Source: Bacterioplanoides pacificum
Lineage (GTDB): Bacteria > Pseudomonadota > Gammaproteobacteria > Pseudomonadales > Oceanobacteraceae
Assembly: GCF_042648445.1 (NCBI RefSeq)
Contig: NZ_JBHRYB010000005.1
Coordinates: forward strand, 980,577 to 1,044,576
DNA: 64,000 nucleotides
Direction of reading: 5' to 3'
Shown here one piece after another: positions 7,572 to 16,838 of the stretch. The notes under the pieces are model-generated. The model did not search any database. It was not told the DNA's origin and saw only the letters and a list, made by a program, of their open reading frames with translations. Positions within the stretch are counted from its first letter, which is position 1, and every line of letters starts with the position of its first letter. Both the position numbers and the translations under genes were made by a program.

Positions 7572-9755
7572 ATGAAACGTACCCGGCTCGCTGTGTTTTT
7601 ATTGACCATCCTGTTGTTGGTTGCAGGCGCTGGCATCGCTGCCGCGTATATCCAGAAAATTCTGCCCAAACTGGGGCTGATCAACGACTTCCCGCAGGTC
7701 ATGGCGTTGCCACCCGGTGCCGTCAAACCGAACCTGCCCCCGTATCAGGGCCTGCATCCGTCTGACTCTGCCCGCCCCGACGAAACCTTCGCCTTTCCGA
7801 TCAAATACGGCGAAGTGGGTCCGGTTCGGCCACTGTTCGCCGGCAGCCAGCGTTACCCGTTTTTATGCCAGACTGAAGATTCGCGTCTGGGCCAGCCGCT
7901 GATTGATAACCACCACCGCTGGGGAGTGCCGGTGTTTGCCATGACCCTGAATGGCAAACGCACCGACAAGGTCATCGGCTACAGCAAAGATTGTTTATTA
8001 CCGACCCGCCACCACTACTTGTATTTTGCCAAACAAAAACACCGTATTCCGCGCCGCCAGGATGATCATCATCTCGGCATTCCGCGCGATGTGCATTTAT
8101 TAATCCGCGCCGAAAGTGGCACCATCAATCGCCACCTGTACAGTATTTTACTTCCCACCACGTTTAACGATCAGATCGATAAACCCGATTTATCCCGCTG
8201 GAACGGCAAACTGATTTATTATTTTCGTGGCGGTATCAGCATAGGATTCCAGCAGGGACGGATGTTGATGTACCGCATGGCCAAAGACATGCGTTATGCC
8301 CTGGAACAGGGCTATGCCGTGATTTTCTCCAGCGCCACCGAAACCGATAACACCTACAATATTCAACTGCAGGAAGACACCGCCCTGCGGCTGAAACATC
8401 AGTTTATCAGCCGTTACGGCAAACCAGAGTTCACCATCGGTTTTGGTGGCTCTGGTGGCGCCATTCAACAGTTTTTATTAAACCAGAATCACCCCGGCAT
8501 CCTCGATGGTTCAGTGGCGGTTGTGGCCTATGCGGATATGGTGACCCAGCTGCCTTACACTCTCGATTGTGAGTTGCTGGAATATTATTTTGATCACCTC
8601 GCCAGTGATAAAGATTTCTGGCGTCAGCCCGCTAAACGTCAGGCGGTAATGGGCCTGAGTACCAACTATTCACGTGGCCCGATGCTCGCAGGGCTGACCA
8701 ATCTGGCGCAGGTGTTACGCTGGCAATGGCCACAACACACTGCCCCGGGGTCGGAATGCAATGCTGGCTGGCGTGGTTCAGTGGCGATGATTAATAATCC
8801 GCTGTTTCACACCGAGGGCCACCGCTTCAGCGAAGCCGTACGCAACGTCACGGCCTGGACTCACTGGCAGGAAAACTCTCATATTTATGGCACTGACGAC
8901 GACGGCCAGGCGCCCTCCTGGTGGAACAATGCCGGCGTGCAATACGGCCTTGAAGCACTGCGTAACGGCGACATCAGCGCCGATCAGTTTCTGGAACTCA
9001 ACAGCCGCATCGGCAGCTGGCGCGACGCCAAGGAAATGCAGCAGGAACATTACTGGTACCTCAGCATGGACCCGAACCTGTCGCGTTTCAGCCCTTACGG
9101 CGAACACAATATGTCGCATCAGGGGAAAATACGCACACTGGCCCCCCGCTATCAGGGCAATTTAGCGGCGGCACAGGCCGCTTATCAGGCGGGCATGGTA
9201 TTTCTCGGCCGGCTGACAACGCCGACCATTGATGTACGCCAGTACCGCGATCATCAGCTCGACATCCACCACGGTTTTGCCAGCGGTGTCATCCGCCAGC
9301 GCATTATTGATGCCGGATACAATCCCGATCTGCACGTTATCTGGATGTCACAACCTGACTTTAACCCGATGTGGCAGGCACTGGATGTCATGGATGAATG
9401 GTTAAGCGCACGCCCGAAACATAAGCCGGTCGCCGCCGAAGACAGCTGCTTTGATCAATCCGGCCAGCTGATTGCCCGCGGCAAAGGCGTCTGGAACGGC
9501 CCCTGGAATCAGCAAGCCAAAGGTGAGTGCCAGCAACACATGCCATTTAACCGCACCAGCCGGGAAGTGGCCGGTGACGATATCCGCGGTTATACCTTAC
9601 ACTGTCAGCGCATAGCGGTTAAACAGGCACTGCAGCAAGGGTTTTATCAGCCACGCGATATGTCACCCTACCTGACCCGGCTACAGCAGATTTTTCCGCA
9701 GGGCGTATGTGATTATCGTCAGCCGGACGCTGCCCGCCCCGATTCACTGAAATAA
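7572..9755 (+). CDS. DUF6351-like exported protein, copy 1
   Basis: A 727-aa protein with an uncleaved or cleaved N-terminal hydrophobic segment (residues 5-28), so it is exported or anchored in the inner membrane facing the periplasm. The body resembles DUF6351 proteins (name from memory). Conserved stretches shared with copy 2 include SGTINR, SRWNGKLIY, QEDTALR and GTDxDG. GFGGSGGA (290-297) resembles an alpha/beta-hydrolase nucleophile elbow with Ser 294, so a hydrolase is possible but unproven. ATG 7572 follows GGAGAAGG. Copy 2 starts 13 bases after its stop, so the two are surely co-transcribed. Substrate unknown. Confidence 0.8.
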   Translation: MKRTRLAVFLLTILLLVAGAGIAAAYIQKILPKLGLINDFPQVMALPPGAVKPNLPPYQGLHPSDSARPDETFAFPIKYGEVGPVRPLFAGSQRYPFLCQTEDSRLGQPLIDNHHRWGVPVFAMTLNGKRTDKVIGYSKDCLLPTRHHYLYFAKQKHRIPRRQDDHHLGIPRDVHLLIRAESGTINRHLYSILLPTTFNDQIDKPDLSRWNGKLIYYFRGGISIGFQQGRMLMYRMAKDMRYALEQGYAVIFSSATETDNTYNIQLQEDTALRLKHQFISRYGKPEFTIGFGGSGGAIQQFLLNQNHPGILDGSVAVVAYADMVTQLPYTLDCELLEYYFDHLASDKDFWRQPAKRQAVMGLSTNYSRGPMLAGLTNLAQVLRWQWPQHTAPGSECNAGWRGSVAMINNPLFHTEGHRFSEAVRNVTAWTHWQENSHIYGTDDDGQAPSWWNNAGVQYGLEALRNGDISADQFLELNSRIGSWRDAKEMQQEHYWYLSMDPNLSRFSPYGEHNMSHQGKIRTLAPRYQGNLAAAQAAYQAGMVFLGRLTTPTIDVRQYRDHQLDIHHGFASGVIRQRIIDAGYNPDLHVIWMSQPDFNPMWQALDVMDEWLSARPKHKPVAAEDSCFDQSGQLIARGKGVWNGPWNQQAKGECQQHMPFNRTSREVAGDDIRGYTLHCQRIAVKQALQQGFYQPRDMSPYLTRLQQIFPQGVCDYRQPDAARPDSLK

Positions 9756-9768
9756 CCAAGGAACTGTT

Positions 9769-11946
9769 GTGCGCCTGTTAAAACGGAGTTTACTCATCGC
9801 CTTCGCTCTGACGCTGCTGTTAACAGCGTTGTACGCCACCCTGCACCTGTACGTCCGCGACAAACTAAAGTTGAACCATTCTTATCCACTGGTAGAGTCT
9901 ATGCCAGCCGACGCGCTGCGTGCCAACCTGCCCGCCTACCAGGGGTTACCTCCCTGGCAACAACAGCGCCCCCGGGATCCCTTTCCATTCCCGATTGCTT
10001 TTGGCGACAGCGGCCCGGCACAAGCGTTATTTGCCGGCGATAAACAATATCCCTTTATGTGCCAGGGGCTGGATTCCGGCCTGGGCCAGCCACTGGTCGA
10101 CAATCAGCAAGGTCTCGGTACGCCGGTTTACCAACAGGACGACGATGGCCGGTTAACCCGTCAGATTATTGGTTACAGTCAGGATTGTTTATTACCCACC
10201 CGGCTGCATTATTTTTACAGCAATCAGCAACAGGACTGGCAACGCAGCGATGATCAACTGCCGGCAGCGGCTGATGATCAGCAACTACTGGTGCGGGTGG
10301 AAAGTGGCACCATCAACCGGTTTATTTATGCATTATTTATCCCGACCAGCCGCCAGGACCAACGCGAGCAACCGGATCTCAGCCGCTGGAATGGTAAATT
10401 AATTTACCATTTCAAAGGGGCCATCGGCATCGGTTTTCAGCAAGGCCAGGCACGACTGAAACGTATTCTCCGGGATATGCGCCCGGCACTGGAAAAAGGT
10501 TATGCCATTGTCTATTCAAGCGGCAATGAAACCGACAATCATTATAATATTCTACTGCAGGAAGACACCGCGTTACGGGTGAAACAACAATTTATCAGCC
10601 GTTACGGCCGCCCGGAATATACCCTGGGGTTTGGCGATTCCGGCGGTGCTTTACAGCAGTATTTATTAGCGCAAAACCGTCCGGGCCTGATCCAGGGTGG
10701 CGTTGCGATTGTGGCCTACCCGGATATGACCAGCCAGATTTTATACGGCCTGGATTGTCCGTTGCTGGAATATTATTTTGATCATCTGGCAGAGGATAAA
10801 ACCTTCTGGCAAAGTGCCGCCAACCGCAACCTCATCAGTGGCCTGGCGTATCACCCTGAATTCAGCGCCCGGGCCCAGAGCATCGAAAATGCCACCCGCC
10901 TGCTGCGGCTGGAAAAACCGCTGCAGCGCCGGGGGGCAACCGAATGTAATTACAGCTGGCGTGGCACAGTACAAATGGTCAATAACCCGCGCTTTAATAC
11001 CCATTACGCCCGCTACAGCAACACCGTTCAACAACAGAATTACTGGACCCACTGGCAGGATAACCGCGATGTTTATGGCACGGATCAGGACGGCCGGGCT
11101 CCGGTACCCTGGAGTAATCAGGGGGTCCAATATGGTTTAAATGCCTGGAAAAAAGGCGCGATCAGCGCCCGCCAGTTCTTTGATATCAACCGCAAAATTG
11201 GTGGCTGGCAACCACAGCAGGTCTTTCAGCCAGAACGTTATTGGTTAGTCAGTGGCGCCTCTTCGCTGTTGGATTTTTCTCCCTACCAAACCGCCAACTT
11301 CAGCCATCAGGGACAGGCCATGACCCTGGCACCACGCACCCCCGGCAATCTGGCTGCAGCCCGCGGAGCCTATTTATCCGGCAATGTATTTCAGGGCCGG
11401 CTGACCATTCCGCTTATCGATGTCCGGGTTTATCGCGACGATATTCTCGATATCCATCATTCCTGGGCAGCCTTATCCAGCCGTCAGCGCATTCTCGATC
11501 ACAATGGCGAGAATCTGTACCAGAGTATCTGGATGGCCGAAAGAAACTACAAACAGATACGCTGGGATGCCTTTACCGCCCTGGAGCAGTGGCTGGATCA
11601 CGACGGCGGCCAGCCGTCCGGACGGGCTTTATTTGCCCAGGATCGCTGTGTTGATCGTCATGGTCAGCTGATCGCCAGTGGCGCTGACGTCTGGCATGGT
11701 AACTGGAATCAACAAGCCACTGGCCGCTGCAGCCAGCGTTTTCCGTTTTTTCAGAGCAGTCGTCAGGTTGCCGGAGACTCCGCAGCGGCCAGCACGCTGT
11801 TTTGTTTGCGCATCAGTATCGACCACGCCATCCGCAGTGGTTTATATCAGCCGTTAGACGTCAGTGACTATCGGCAACAACTGCTGCAGACATTCCCGGA
11901 TGGCGTCTGCGATTACCGGCAACCCGACCTGGCCAGTCCGCAATAA
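9769..11946 (+). CDS. DUF6351-like exported protein, copy 2
   Basis: A 725-aa paralogue of the preceding gene, collinear over its whole length and sharing the same N-terminal membrane segment, the LPAYQGL region, SRWNGKLIY, and a matching elbow GFGDSGGA with Ser 291. It starts with GTG after AAGGA. The pair most likely arose by tandem duplication followed by marked divergence, which suggests different substrates rather than dosage. A weak hairpin CGTCTG/CAGACG follows at about 11960-11976, not convincing as a terminator. The function is unknown; hydrolase activity is inference from the Gly-x-Ser-Gly-Gly elbow. Confidence 0.8.
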   Translation: MRLLKRSLLIAFALTLLLTALYATLHLYVRDKLKLNHSYPLVESMPADALRANLPAYQGLPPWQQQRPRDPFPFPIAFGDSGPAQALFAGDKQYPFMCQGLDSGLGQPLVDNQQGLGTPVYQQDDDGRLTRQIIGYSQDCLLPTRLHYFYSNQQQDWQRSDDQLPAAADDQQLLVRVESGTINRFIYALFIPTSRQDQREQPDLSRWNGKLIYHFKGAIGIGFQQGQARLKRILRDMRPALEKGYAIVYSSGNETDNHYNILLQEDTALRVKQQFISRYGRPEYTLGFGDSGGALQQYLLAQNRPGLIQGGVAIVAYPDMTSQILYGLDCPLLEYYFDHLAEDKTFWQSAANRNLISGLAYHPEFSARAQSIENATRLLRLEKPLQRRGATECNYSWRGTVQMVNNPRFNTHYARYSNTVQQQNYWTHWQDNRDVYGTDQDGRAPVPWSNQGVQYGLNAWKKGAISARQFFDINRKIGGWQPQQVFQPERYWLVSGASSLLDFSPYQTANFSHQGQAMTLAPRTPGNLAAARGAYLSGNVFQGRLTIPLIDVRVYRDDILDIHHSWAALSSRQRILDHNGENLYQSIWMAERNYKQIRWDAFTALEQWLDHDGGQPSGRALFAQDRCVDRHGQLIASGADVWHGNWNQQATGRCSQRFPFFQSSRQVAGDSAAASTLFCLRISIDHAIRSGLYQPLDVSDYRQQLLQTFPDGVCDYRQPDLASPQ

Positions 11947-12043
11947 TTTCAGGCGTTATCACGTCTGATGGCAGACGCCATCATCGCCGGCATGGAGCAG
12001 GACAAACATCCTCAGGAGTCAGCATCCGTGGGAATTCCCGGGC

Positions 12044-12364
12044 TTATTTAGCCGGGGCATCCATAAAACGGAAACACCCTGCCAGTAAGGCAAGATACAA
12101 CAGCGGCAGCGCAGCCGGAAACAGGCCAGGCTGCCGCTGCAGCCAGAAATAACAACCGCCATACAACAACGGATACAACACACATCCCCAGTGAAACAGG
12201 CGGTTACAGCAGCGGTTAAACCAGGGTAACGGAATGTTGTTTTTGCTGCCCAGGGCCATCAGACTGGCCAGCGCAGCCATCGGATACAACAACAGCACCG
12301 CCCCACCCAGCCATAACAATAATGACTGTCCGGACTGCAGTAAGGTTGCCGCATCAGCTATCAT
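12044..12364 (-). CDS. Small integral membrane protein
   Basis: A 106-aa protein with three or four hydrophobic segments (about 14-36, 55-75, 80-100) and no family I recognise. Its ATG overlaps the TGA of the upstream DUF2314 gene by four bases (ATGA), so translation is coupled and the two products probably act together in the inner membrane. Confidence 0.75.
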   Translation of the reverse strand: MIADAATLLQSGQSLLLWLGGAVLLLYPMAALASLMALGSKNNIPLPWFNRCCNRLFHWGCVLYPLLYGGCYFWLQRQPGLFPAALPLLYLALLAGCFRFMDAPAK

Positions 12365-12978
12365 GAAATTTTGCCATCCTCGGGCCAGCGAAAATCAGAA
12401 AAGTCCTGCAGATCCCGAACATAAGCCGCCGGCAGCGAACCATAGTCACGCTGATAAATCTGCGCCATCGCCAGCAGGGTGTAACCGCCCTGGGTTTTGC
12501 CCTGACTGTCAATCAACATCCAGTCCTCGATGTCATCCAGCTGCACCCGTTGACGTGCAGGCAACGCCGGATCCGCAGCGGTCAGCGGTTCTGAAGCCAG
12601 CGATACAATAATCTCTTCACCCCGTCGCTCATGTGCCAGCGCCCACAGGTGCTCGGTTTCATCAGCAAATGCCTGCGGGTATTTGATATAAGCCTCCAGC
12701 TCGCCCTGTTCCAGCCCGGTTAAAAAACGCGGCAACTGTTGTTGCGCCCGGCGAACCTGAGCCAGCATCAACGGCTCATCCGCGTCCACCACCAGCGCTG
12801 CCAGGTCGGGTTTGGTTCGCCAGATACGGCTGATCAGCAATGGCAGCCCCAGCCAGCTGATCAGTAATGCCAGCCAGAACGCCGGCTGCTGAGGCAAACC
12901 AGCCAGGTTTTTCAACAGATACAAGCAGGGTAAAAAAGCTACGAAGCCAATCAGAGCTAAGGTCAGGTTGCGGAGCAT
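12361..12978 (-). CDS. DUF2314 domain protein with two N-terminal membrane helices
   Basis: A 205-aa protein. Two hydrophobic segments (about 5-25 and 33-52) anchor it. The C-terminal half looks like DUF2314: EHLWALAHERRGEEI, then VQLDDIEDWMLID and GGYTLLAM, the usual D-I-x-D-W-M and G-G-Y-T signature. DUF2314 has no settled function. It is coupled to the small membrane protein that follows. Confidence 0.8.
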   Translation of the reverse strand: MLRNLTLALIGFVAFLPCLYLLKNLAGLPQQPAFWLALLISWLGLPLLISRIWRTKPDLAALVVDADEPLMLAQVRRAQQQLPRFLTGLEQGELEAYIKYPQAFADETEHLWALAHERRGEEIIVSLASEPLTAADPALPARQRVQLDDIEDWMLIDSQGKTQGGYTLLAMAQIYQRDYGSLPAAYVRDLQDFSDFRWPEDGKIS

Positions 12979-13051
12979 AATAACGCCATTAAACAGTCAT
13001 CCGCTCAGCCTACCACAGCCACTTATGAATATTGTACTTACCAGCCTGCCT

Positions 13052-13468
13052 TCAGCTTTTGCCGGCATCCAGGCTCTGTTCCAGGATGTCGAGGTGCTCC
13101 TGATCAAGGCCGTCCTCAGACAACATTTCCAATACATCCAGATGCATCTGCAGCATATGCATGGCGGCCTGTTCCTGTTGCTCAACCGTCATATCCTCAT
13201 CGCCGAAATGACCAGCCACCTGGCGCCAGACCGAATGAATCAGCTTATCCACCAGCGACGCCTTCATGTCGTAGCTGCGCAACTCACATTCCATACGCTG
13301 GTATAACGCCCGCGGAACCGGCCCTGCGGTTGCCATACGTTCGGCGATTAACCGCGCCCGCAGCCGGGTGCGGCGTTTCTTCAGCCACCAGACAATCACC
13401 ACCAGCAGAACGCCGAGCAACACCAGCACCAATTGCAGTTCAGCCGTCAGAGTGAAGGCATCCGTCAT
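13052..13468 (-). CDS. Membrane-anchored hypothetical protein
   Basis: A 138-aa protein with one N-terminal membrane helix (about 10-30, rich in Leu/Val), a basic stop-transfer stretch KKRRTRLRAR, and a soluble acidic alpha-helical remainder. I do not recognise the family. AGGGAA precedes the ATG. It lies downstream of secF beyond that gene's terminator, so it may depend on read-through or on its own promoter. Confidence 0.7.
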   Translation of the reverse strand: MTDAFTLTAELQLVLVLLGVLLVVIVWWLKKRRTRLRARLIAERMATAGPVPRALYQRMECELRSYDMKASLVDKLIHSVWRQVAGHFGDEDMTVEQQEQAAMHMLQMHLDVLEMLSEDGLDQEHLDILEQSLDAGKS

Positions 13469-13483
13469 TTTATTTCCCTCAAT

Positions 13484-13514
13484 AAAAAACCCCGCTTCAG
13501 GCGAAGCGGGGTTT
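13484..13514 (-). terminator. Intrinsic terminator after secF
   Basis: CCCCGCTTC (13490-13498) pairs with GAAGCGGGG (13503-13511) around a 4-base loop, extended by A/T pairs. Read on the minus strand it ends in six T. It lies 20 bases after the secF stop and closes the queA-tgt-yajC-secDF cluster. Confidence 0.92.
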
Positions 13515-13534
13515 GGTTGTCCAGCCGGGTGAAA

Positions 13535-14452
13535 TTATGGACGGTCGTCCACTTCTTCCAGCTCCGGCGGCATCAGATCTTCGCGGCTGATATTCATCAA
13601 CAGCAGAATATTCGCTGCCACATAAATCGATGAATAGGTCCCCACAACCACACCAATCATTAATGCCAGTGAGAAGTTGTGAATCATTTCACCACCAACA
13701 ACCATCAGCGCGGCCAATACCAGCGCGGTGGTTAACGAGGTCATGATGGTCCGTCCCAGTGTCTGGTTCAGCGACTCATTAATCACAGTAATCGCACCAC
13801 CCTGACGTACGATACGGAAGTTCTCCCGGATTCGGTCGGCAACCACGATGGTATCGTTAAGCGAATAACCAATCACCGCCAGCAACGCGGCCAGCACCGT
13901 GAGGTTAAAGTCCCACTGAAACAGGGAAAAGAAGCCGAGGATAATCACCACATCGTGAAACAACGCCGCCACGGCACCGACTGAGAACTTAAACTGGAAA
14001 CGGGCCGCTACGTAAACCATAACGATAAACAGCGCCAGCAATAATGCCAGACCACCCTGGTCGCGTAATTCTTCACCGACGTTAGCACCAACAAATTCCG
14101 ACCGTTTCAGCACAATCGGATTGCCCTCTGCCTGCTGCTGCAATACATCCAGAACTTCGTTGCCGAGATCATCGCGGAACGCTTCCGACATACGCACCAG
14201 CACATCGGTTTCAGAACCGAAGTTCTGTACCGTCACGTCTTTGTAGCCGGCACCATCCAGAATACTGGTAATTTTATCCAGATCTTCAGGCTGCTGATAT
14301 TCCACTTCCAGCAAAGTACCGCCGGTAAAATCCAGCCCCAGGTTTAATCCCTGGGTCGCCAGTGAACCAATAGAAACCACAATTAACAGCGCTGACAACG
14401 CCATCGCGGCCAGACGCAGTTTCATAAAGTCATAATTCGGTACTTTGCTCAT
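13535..14452 (-). CDS. secF: SecF, protein translocase subunit
   Basis: A 305-aa inner-membrane protein which with SecD and YajC uses the proton (or sodium) gradient to pull proteins through SecYEG on the periplasmic side. Six membrane segments and the family motifs are present: the first periplasmic strand GLDFTGGTLLEVEY and the conserved GYSLNDTIVVADRIREN in the fourth/fifth helices. Its ATG overlaps the secD TGA (ATGA), and its ribosome site GGAGGT lies inside the end of secD, so it is translationally coupled. Confidence 0.97.
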   Translation of the reverse strand: MSKVPNYDFMKLRLAAMALSALLIVVSIGSLATQGLNLGLDFTGGTLLEVEYQQPEDLDKITSILDGAGYKDVTVQNFGSETDVLVRMSEAFRDDLGNEVLDVLQQQAEGNPIVLKRSEFVGANVGEELRDQGGLALLLALFIVMVYVAARFQFKFSVGAVAALFHDVVIILGFFSLFQWDFNLTVLAALLAVIGYSLNDTIVVADRIRENFRIVRQGGAITVINESLNQTLGRTIMTSLTTALVLAALMVVGGEMIHNFSLALMIGVVVGTYSSIYVAANILLLMNISREDLMPPELEEVDDRP

Positions 14453-16308
14453 GCCTGACCTCCGATAGACAGGGAATCAATACGACGGCCACCATAAATG
14501 GCATTGATAATCGCACGGGTCAGTACGATGGCGGTGAACATGGATGTGATAATGCCGAACGACAGAGTAACAGCAAAACCTTTCACCGGACCGGTTCCCG
14601 CAGCGAACAGAATAACCGCCACCAGCAAGGTGGTCAGGTTGGCATCCAGAATCGTGACAAATGCACGATCGTAGCCTTCGTGAATCGCCTGTTGTGGCGA
14701 CCGTCCGGCTAATAATTCTTCACGGATACGGGAGAAAATCAGGACGTTGGCATCCACCGCCATACCCACGGTTAACACGATACCGGCAATACCCGGTAAG
14801 GTCAGCGTCGCGCCGATAATCGACATCATAGCCACCAGAATCACCAGGTTAGCCAGCAACGCAATATTCGCCACCATGCCGAACAGGCGGTAGAACACCA
14901 CCATAGCCACTAGCACCAGAGCCAGACCAGCCAGTACCGAGTTCACACCCATTTCAATGTTTTCCTGACCCAGGCTCGGGCCAACCGTCCGTTCTTCAAC
15001 AAAGAACATCGGCGCCGCTAATGCACCGGCACGTAACAACAAGGCCAGCTCAGACGCTTCCGCCGATTCCAGTCCGGTAATACGGAAGCTGGAGCCCAGC
15101 GTGCTCTGAATAGTCGCCAGCGAAATAATCGACTTCTCCACCACCTGAATGGTTTTCGGCGTTTCGACGCCATCGACTAATTCATAGGTGGTTTTCGGCT
15201 TACGCTCGACAAACAATACCGCCATGCGGCGTTTGATATTTTTGCGGGTAACCTGCTTCATCCGCGCGCCACCCTTGGCGTCCAGATCAATATTCACTTG
15301 CGGGAAACCATTTTCATCAAACGACGGCTGGGCATTGGTTACGCTGTCGCCGGTCGTGATGACGGTTTTCTGCAGCCGTGCAGTACGGAACTCATCGTTG
15401 CGGAACGGATATTCGTCGGTCTGGAAACGACTGGCACCCGGCTTCGCCTCAAGACGGAATTCCAGGTTAGCGGCTTTACCAAGGATCTTTTTCGCTTCCG
15501 CGGTATCTTGCACACCAGGCAGTTCCACCACAATGCGGTTACGACCCTGACGCTGCACCAGCGGCTCAGCCACGCCCAGTTCGTTTACCCGGTTACGGAT
15601 GGTGGTCAGGTTTTGTTTGATGGCATAGTCTTCAAACGATTTAACCTGCTGCTCCGTCACCTGCAAAACCAGATCAAAATATTCGTCTTTGTCTTCACTG
15701 CGGCGGATAAATTCGTTGTAGTTAGAAGAAATAAACGACGACGCTTCATCGCGCACCGCGGCGTCACGGAAGCTGATACGCAGGTTAGAACCTTCAGTCT
15801 GAATACGACGGTATTTCAGCCCCTCCTCCCGTAACCGGGTACGTAATTCATCGCGATAATTTTTAAATTTACCCGACAAATAATCTTCCATATCCACTTC
15901 CATCAGGAAGTGCACACCACCGGATAAATCCAGACCCAGCGTCATCGGGCCGGCACCCAGATTTAATAACCATTCCGGCGTGGTCGGTGCGAGGTTTAAC
16001 GCCACCACAAATTCATCACCCAACAAGCGTTGCACCGCGGCCTTGGCCGGCAGCTGACTGGCGGTTTGTTTCAGACGGAACAGCGCCGTACTGCCATTAA
16101 CCTCTTCACCAAAGAATTCAATATCGCGGTTATTTAATGCGCTGCGGATGCGCTGAAGCGTGGCTTCGCTCATTTCCGCACCGGAACGTGATGGCGTCAC
16201 CTGAATCGCCGGATCGGGTGGATACAGGTTAGGCGCTGCGTAAATCGCTGACAGCAACAGCACCAGCAGTATCAGTATGTGTTTCCAGATGGGTGTTTTA
16301 TTGAGCAT
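14449..16308 (-). CDS. secD: SecD, protein translocase subunit
   Basis: A 619-aa inner-membrane partner of SecF. One N-terminal helix is followed by the large periplasmic P1 domain with LGLDLSGGVHFLMEVD, then five more helices including the conserved GMAVDANVLIFSRIREEL, which carries the proton-pathway residues. Length and domain order are normal for gammaproteobacteria. It starts about 120 bases after yajC, across a hairpin that could attenuate transcription between the two. Confidence 0.97.
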   Translation of the reverse strand: MLNKTPIWKHILILLVLLLSAIYAAPNLYPPDPAIQVTPSRSGAEMSEATLQRIRSALNNRDIEFFGEEVNGSTALFRLKQTASQLPAKAAVQRLLGDEFVVALNLAPTTPEWLLNLGAGPMTLGLDLSGGVHFLMEVDMEDYLSGKFKNYRDELRTRLREEGLKYRRIQTEGSNLRISFRDAAVRDEASSFISSNYNEFIRRSEDKDEYFDLVLQVTEQQVKSFEDYAIKQNLTTIRNRVNELGVAEPLVQRQGRNRIVVELPGVQDTAEAKKILGKAANLEFRLEAKPGASRFQTDEYPFRNDEFRTARLQKTVITTGDSVTNAQPSFDENGFPQVNIDLDAKGGARMKQVTRKNIKRRMAVLFVERKPKTTYELVDGVETPKTIQVVEKSIISLATIQSTLGSSFRITGLESAEASELALLLRAGALAAPMFFVEERTVGPSLGQENIEMGVNSVLAGLALVLVAMVVFYRLFGMVANIALLANLVILVAMMSIIGATLTLPGIAGIVLTVGMAVDANVLIFSRIREELLAGRSPQQAIHEGYDRAFVTILDANLTTLLVAVILFAAGTGPVKGFAVTLSFGIITSMFTAIVLTRAIINAIYGGRRIDSLSIGGQA

Positions 16309-16383
16309 AGAACTGCACTTATCCCTTAACTACAACCTTAAAAACGATAACAGACGGCTAACCTGCTGCGGTTGCCGTCTGAT

Positions 16384-16420
16384 AAAAAGAAGCCCGTGTT
16401 CAGCGTTACTGAGCACGGGC
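16384..16420 (-). terminator. Intrinsic terminator or attenuator between yajC and secD
   Basis: A 12-bp stem with one wobble pair (16392-16403 with 16409-16420, loop CGTTA) is followed on the minus strand by TTCTTTTT. It lies 12 bases after the yajC stop and before secD. It either ends a queA-tgt-yajC transcript or sets the ratio of YajC to SecDF. Confidence 0.85.
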
Positions 16421-16431
16421 CTTTAAGGTAA

Positions 16432-16791
16432 TTACGCCTTAATTTCTTTAATGGTGCCTTTTGGCAGCGCGGCGGTAACCGCAACTTTCTGAACCGGCAG
16501 CTCAACACCGCTGGCTACTTCGATCACAATAAAGTCGTCGGTAACTTTGGTGATTTTGCCCAGCATACCACCGGCAGTCACCACTTCGTCGCCCTTGCTC
16601 AGGCCACCCACCAGCGCTTTATGTTCCTTCTGGCGTTTGCTTTGCGGGCGCCACAGCAGGAAGTAGAAGATCAGCAGGAAGCCGCCCAGAAAAATCAGCT
16701 GGCCGGTCATACCCATTGGCTGAGCGGCAGCACCTTCTGCGAAGGCCAGAGGTGAAGTGGCTAAAGCCAGAGCGGCTAACAATGCTTTCAT
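16432..16791 (-). CDS. yajC: YajC, Sec translocon accessory subunit
   Basis: A 119-aa single-span inner-membrane protein of the SecDF-YajC complex. A signal-like N-terminus (to about residue 19) precedes the true membrane helix GQLIFLGGFLLIFYFLLW and the hallmark RPQSKRQKEHKAL. The cytoplasmic domain has GDEVVTAGGMLGKI. It is the abundant small partner and sits between tgt and secD as in most gammaproteobacteria. Confidence 0.97.
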   Translation of the reverse strand: MKALLAALALATSPLAFAEGAAAQPMGMTGQLIFLGGFLLIFYFLLWRPQSKRQKEHKALVGGLSKGDEVVTAGGMLGKITKVTDDFIVIEVASGVELPVQKVAVTAALPKGTIKEIKA

Positions 16792-16838
16792 TTAAAATTC
16801 CCCAAGTTTATTGCGGTGTTGAGACTAACACCGGGTTA

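Noticed and set aside
10741..11140. Long overlapping frames on both strands inside the second DUF6351-like gene
   Set aside because: The main frame has full-length similarity to its paralogue, so these are shadows.
15298..15834. 178-codon plus-strand frame inside secD
   Set aside because: secD is unmistakable on the other strand; the frame has no start signals.
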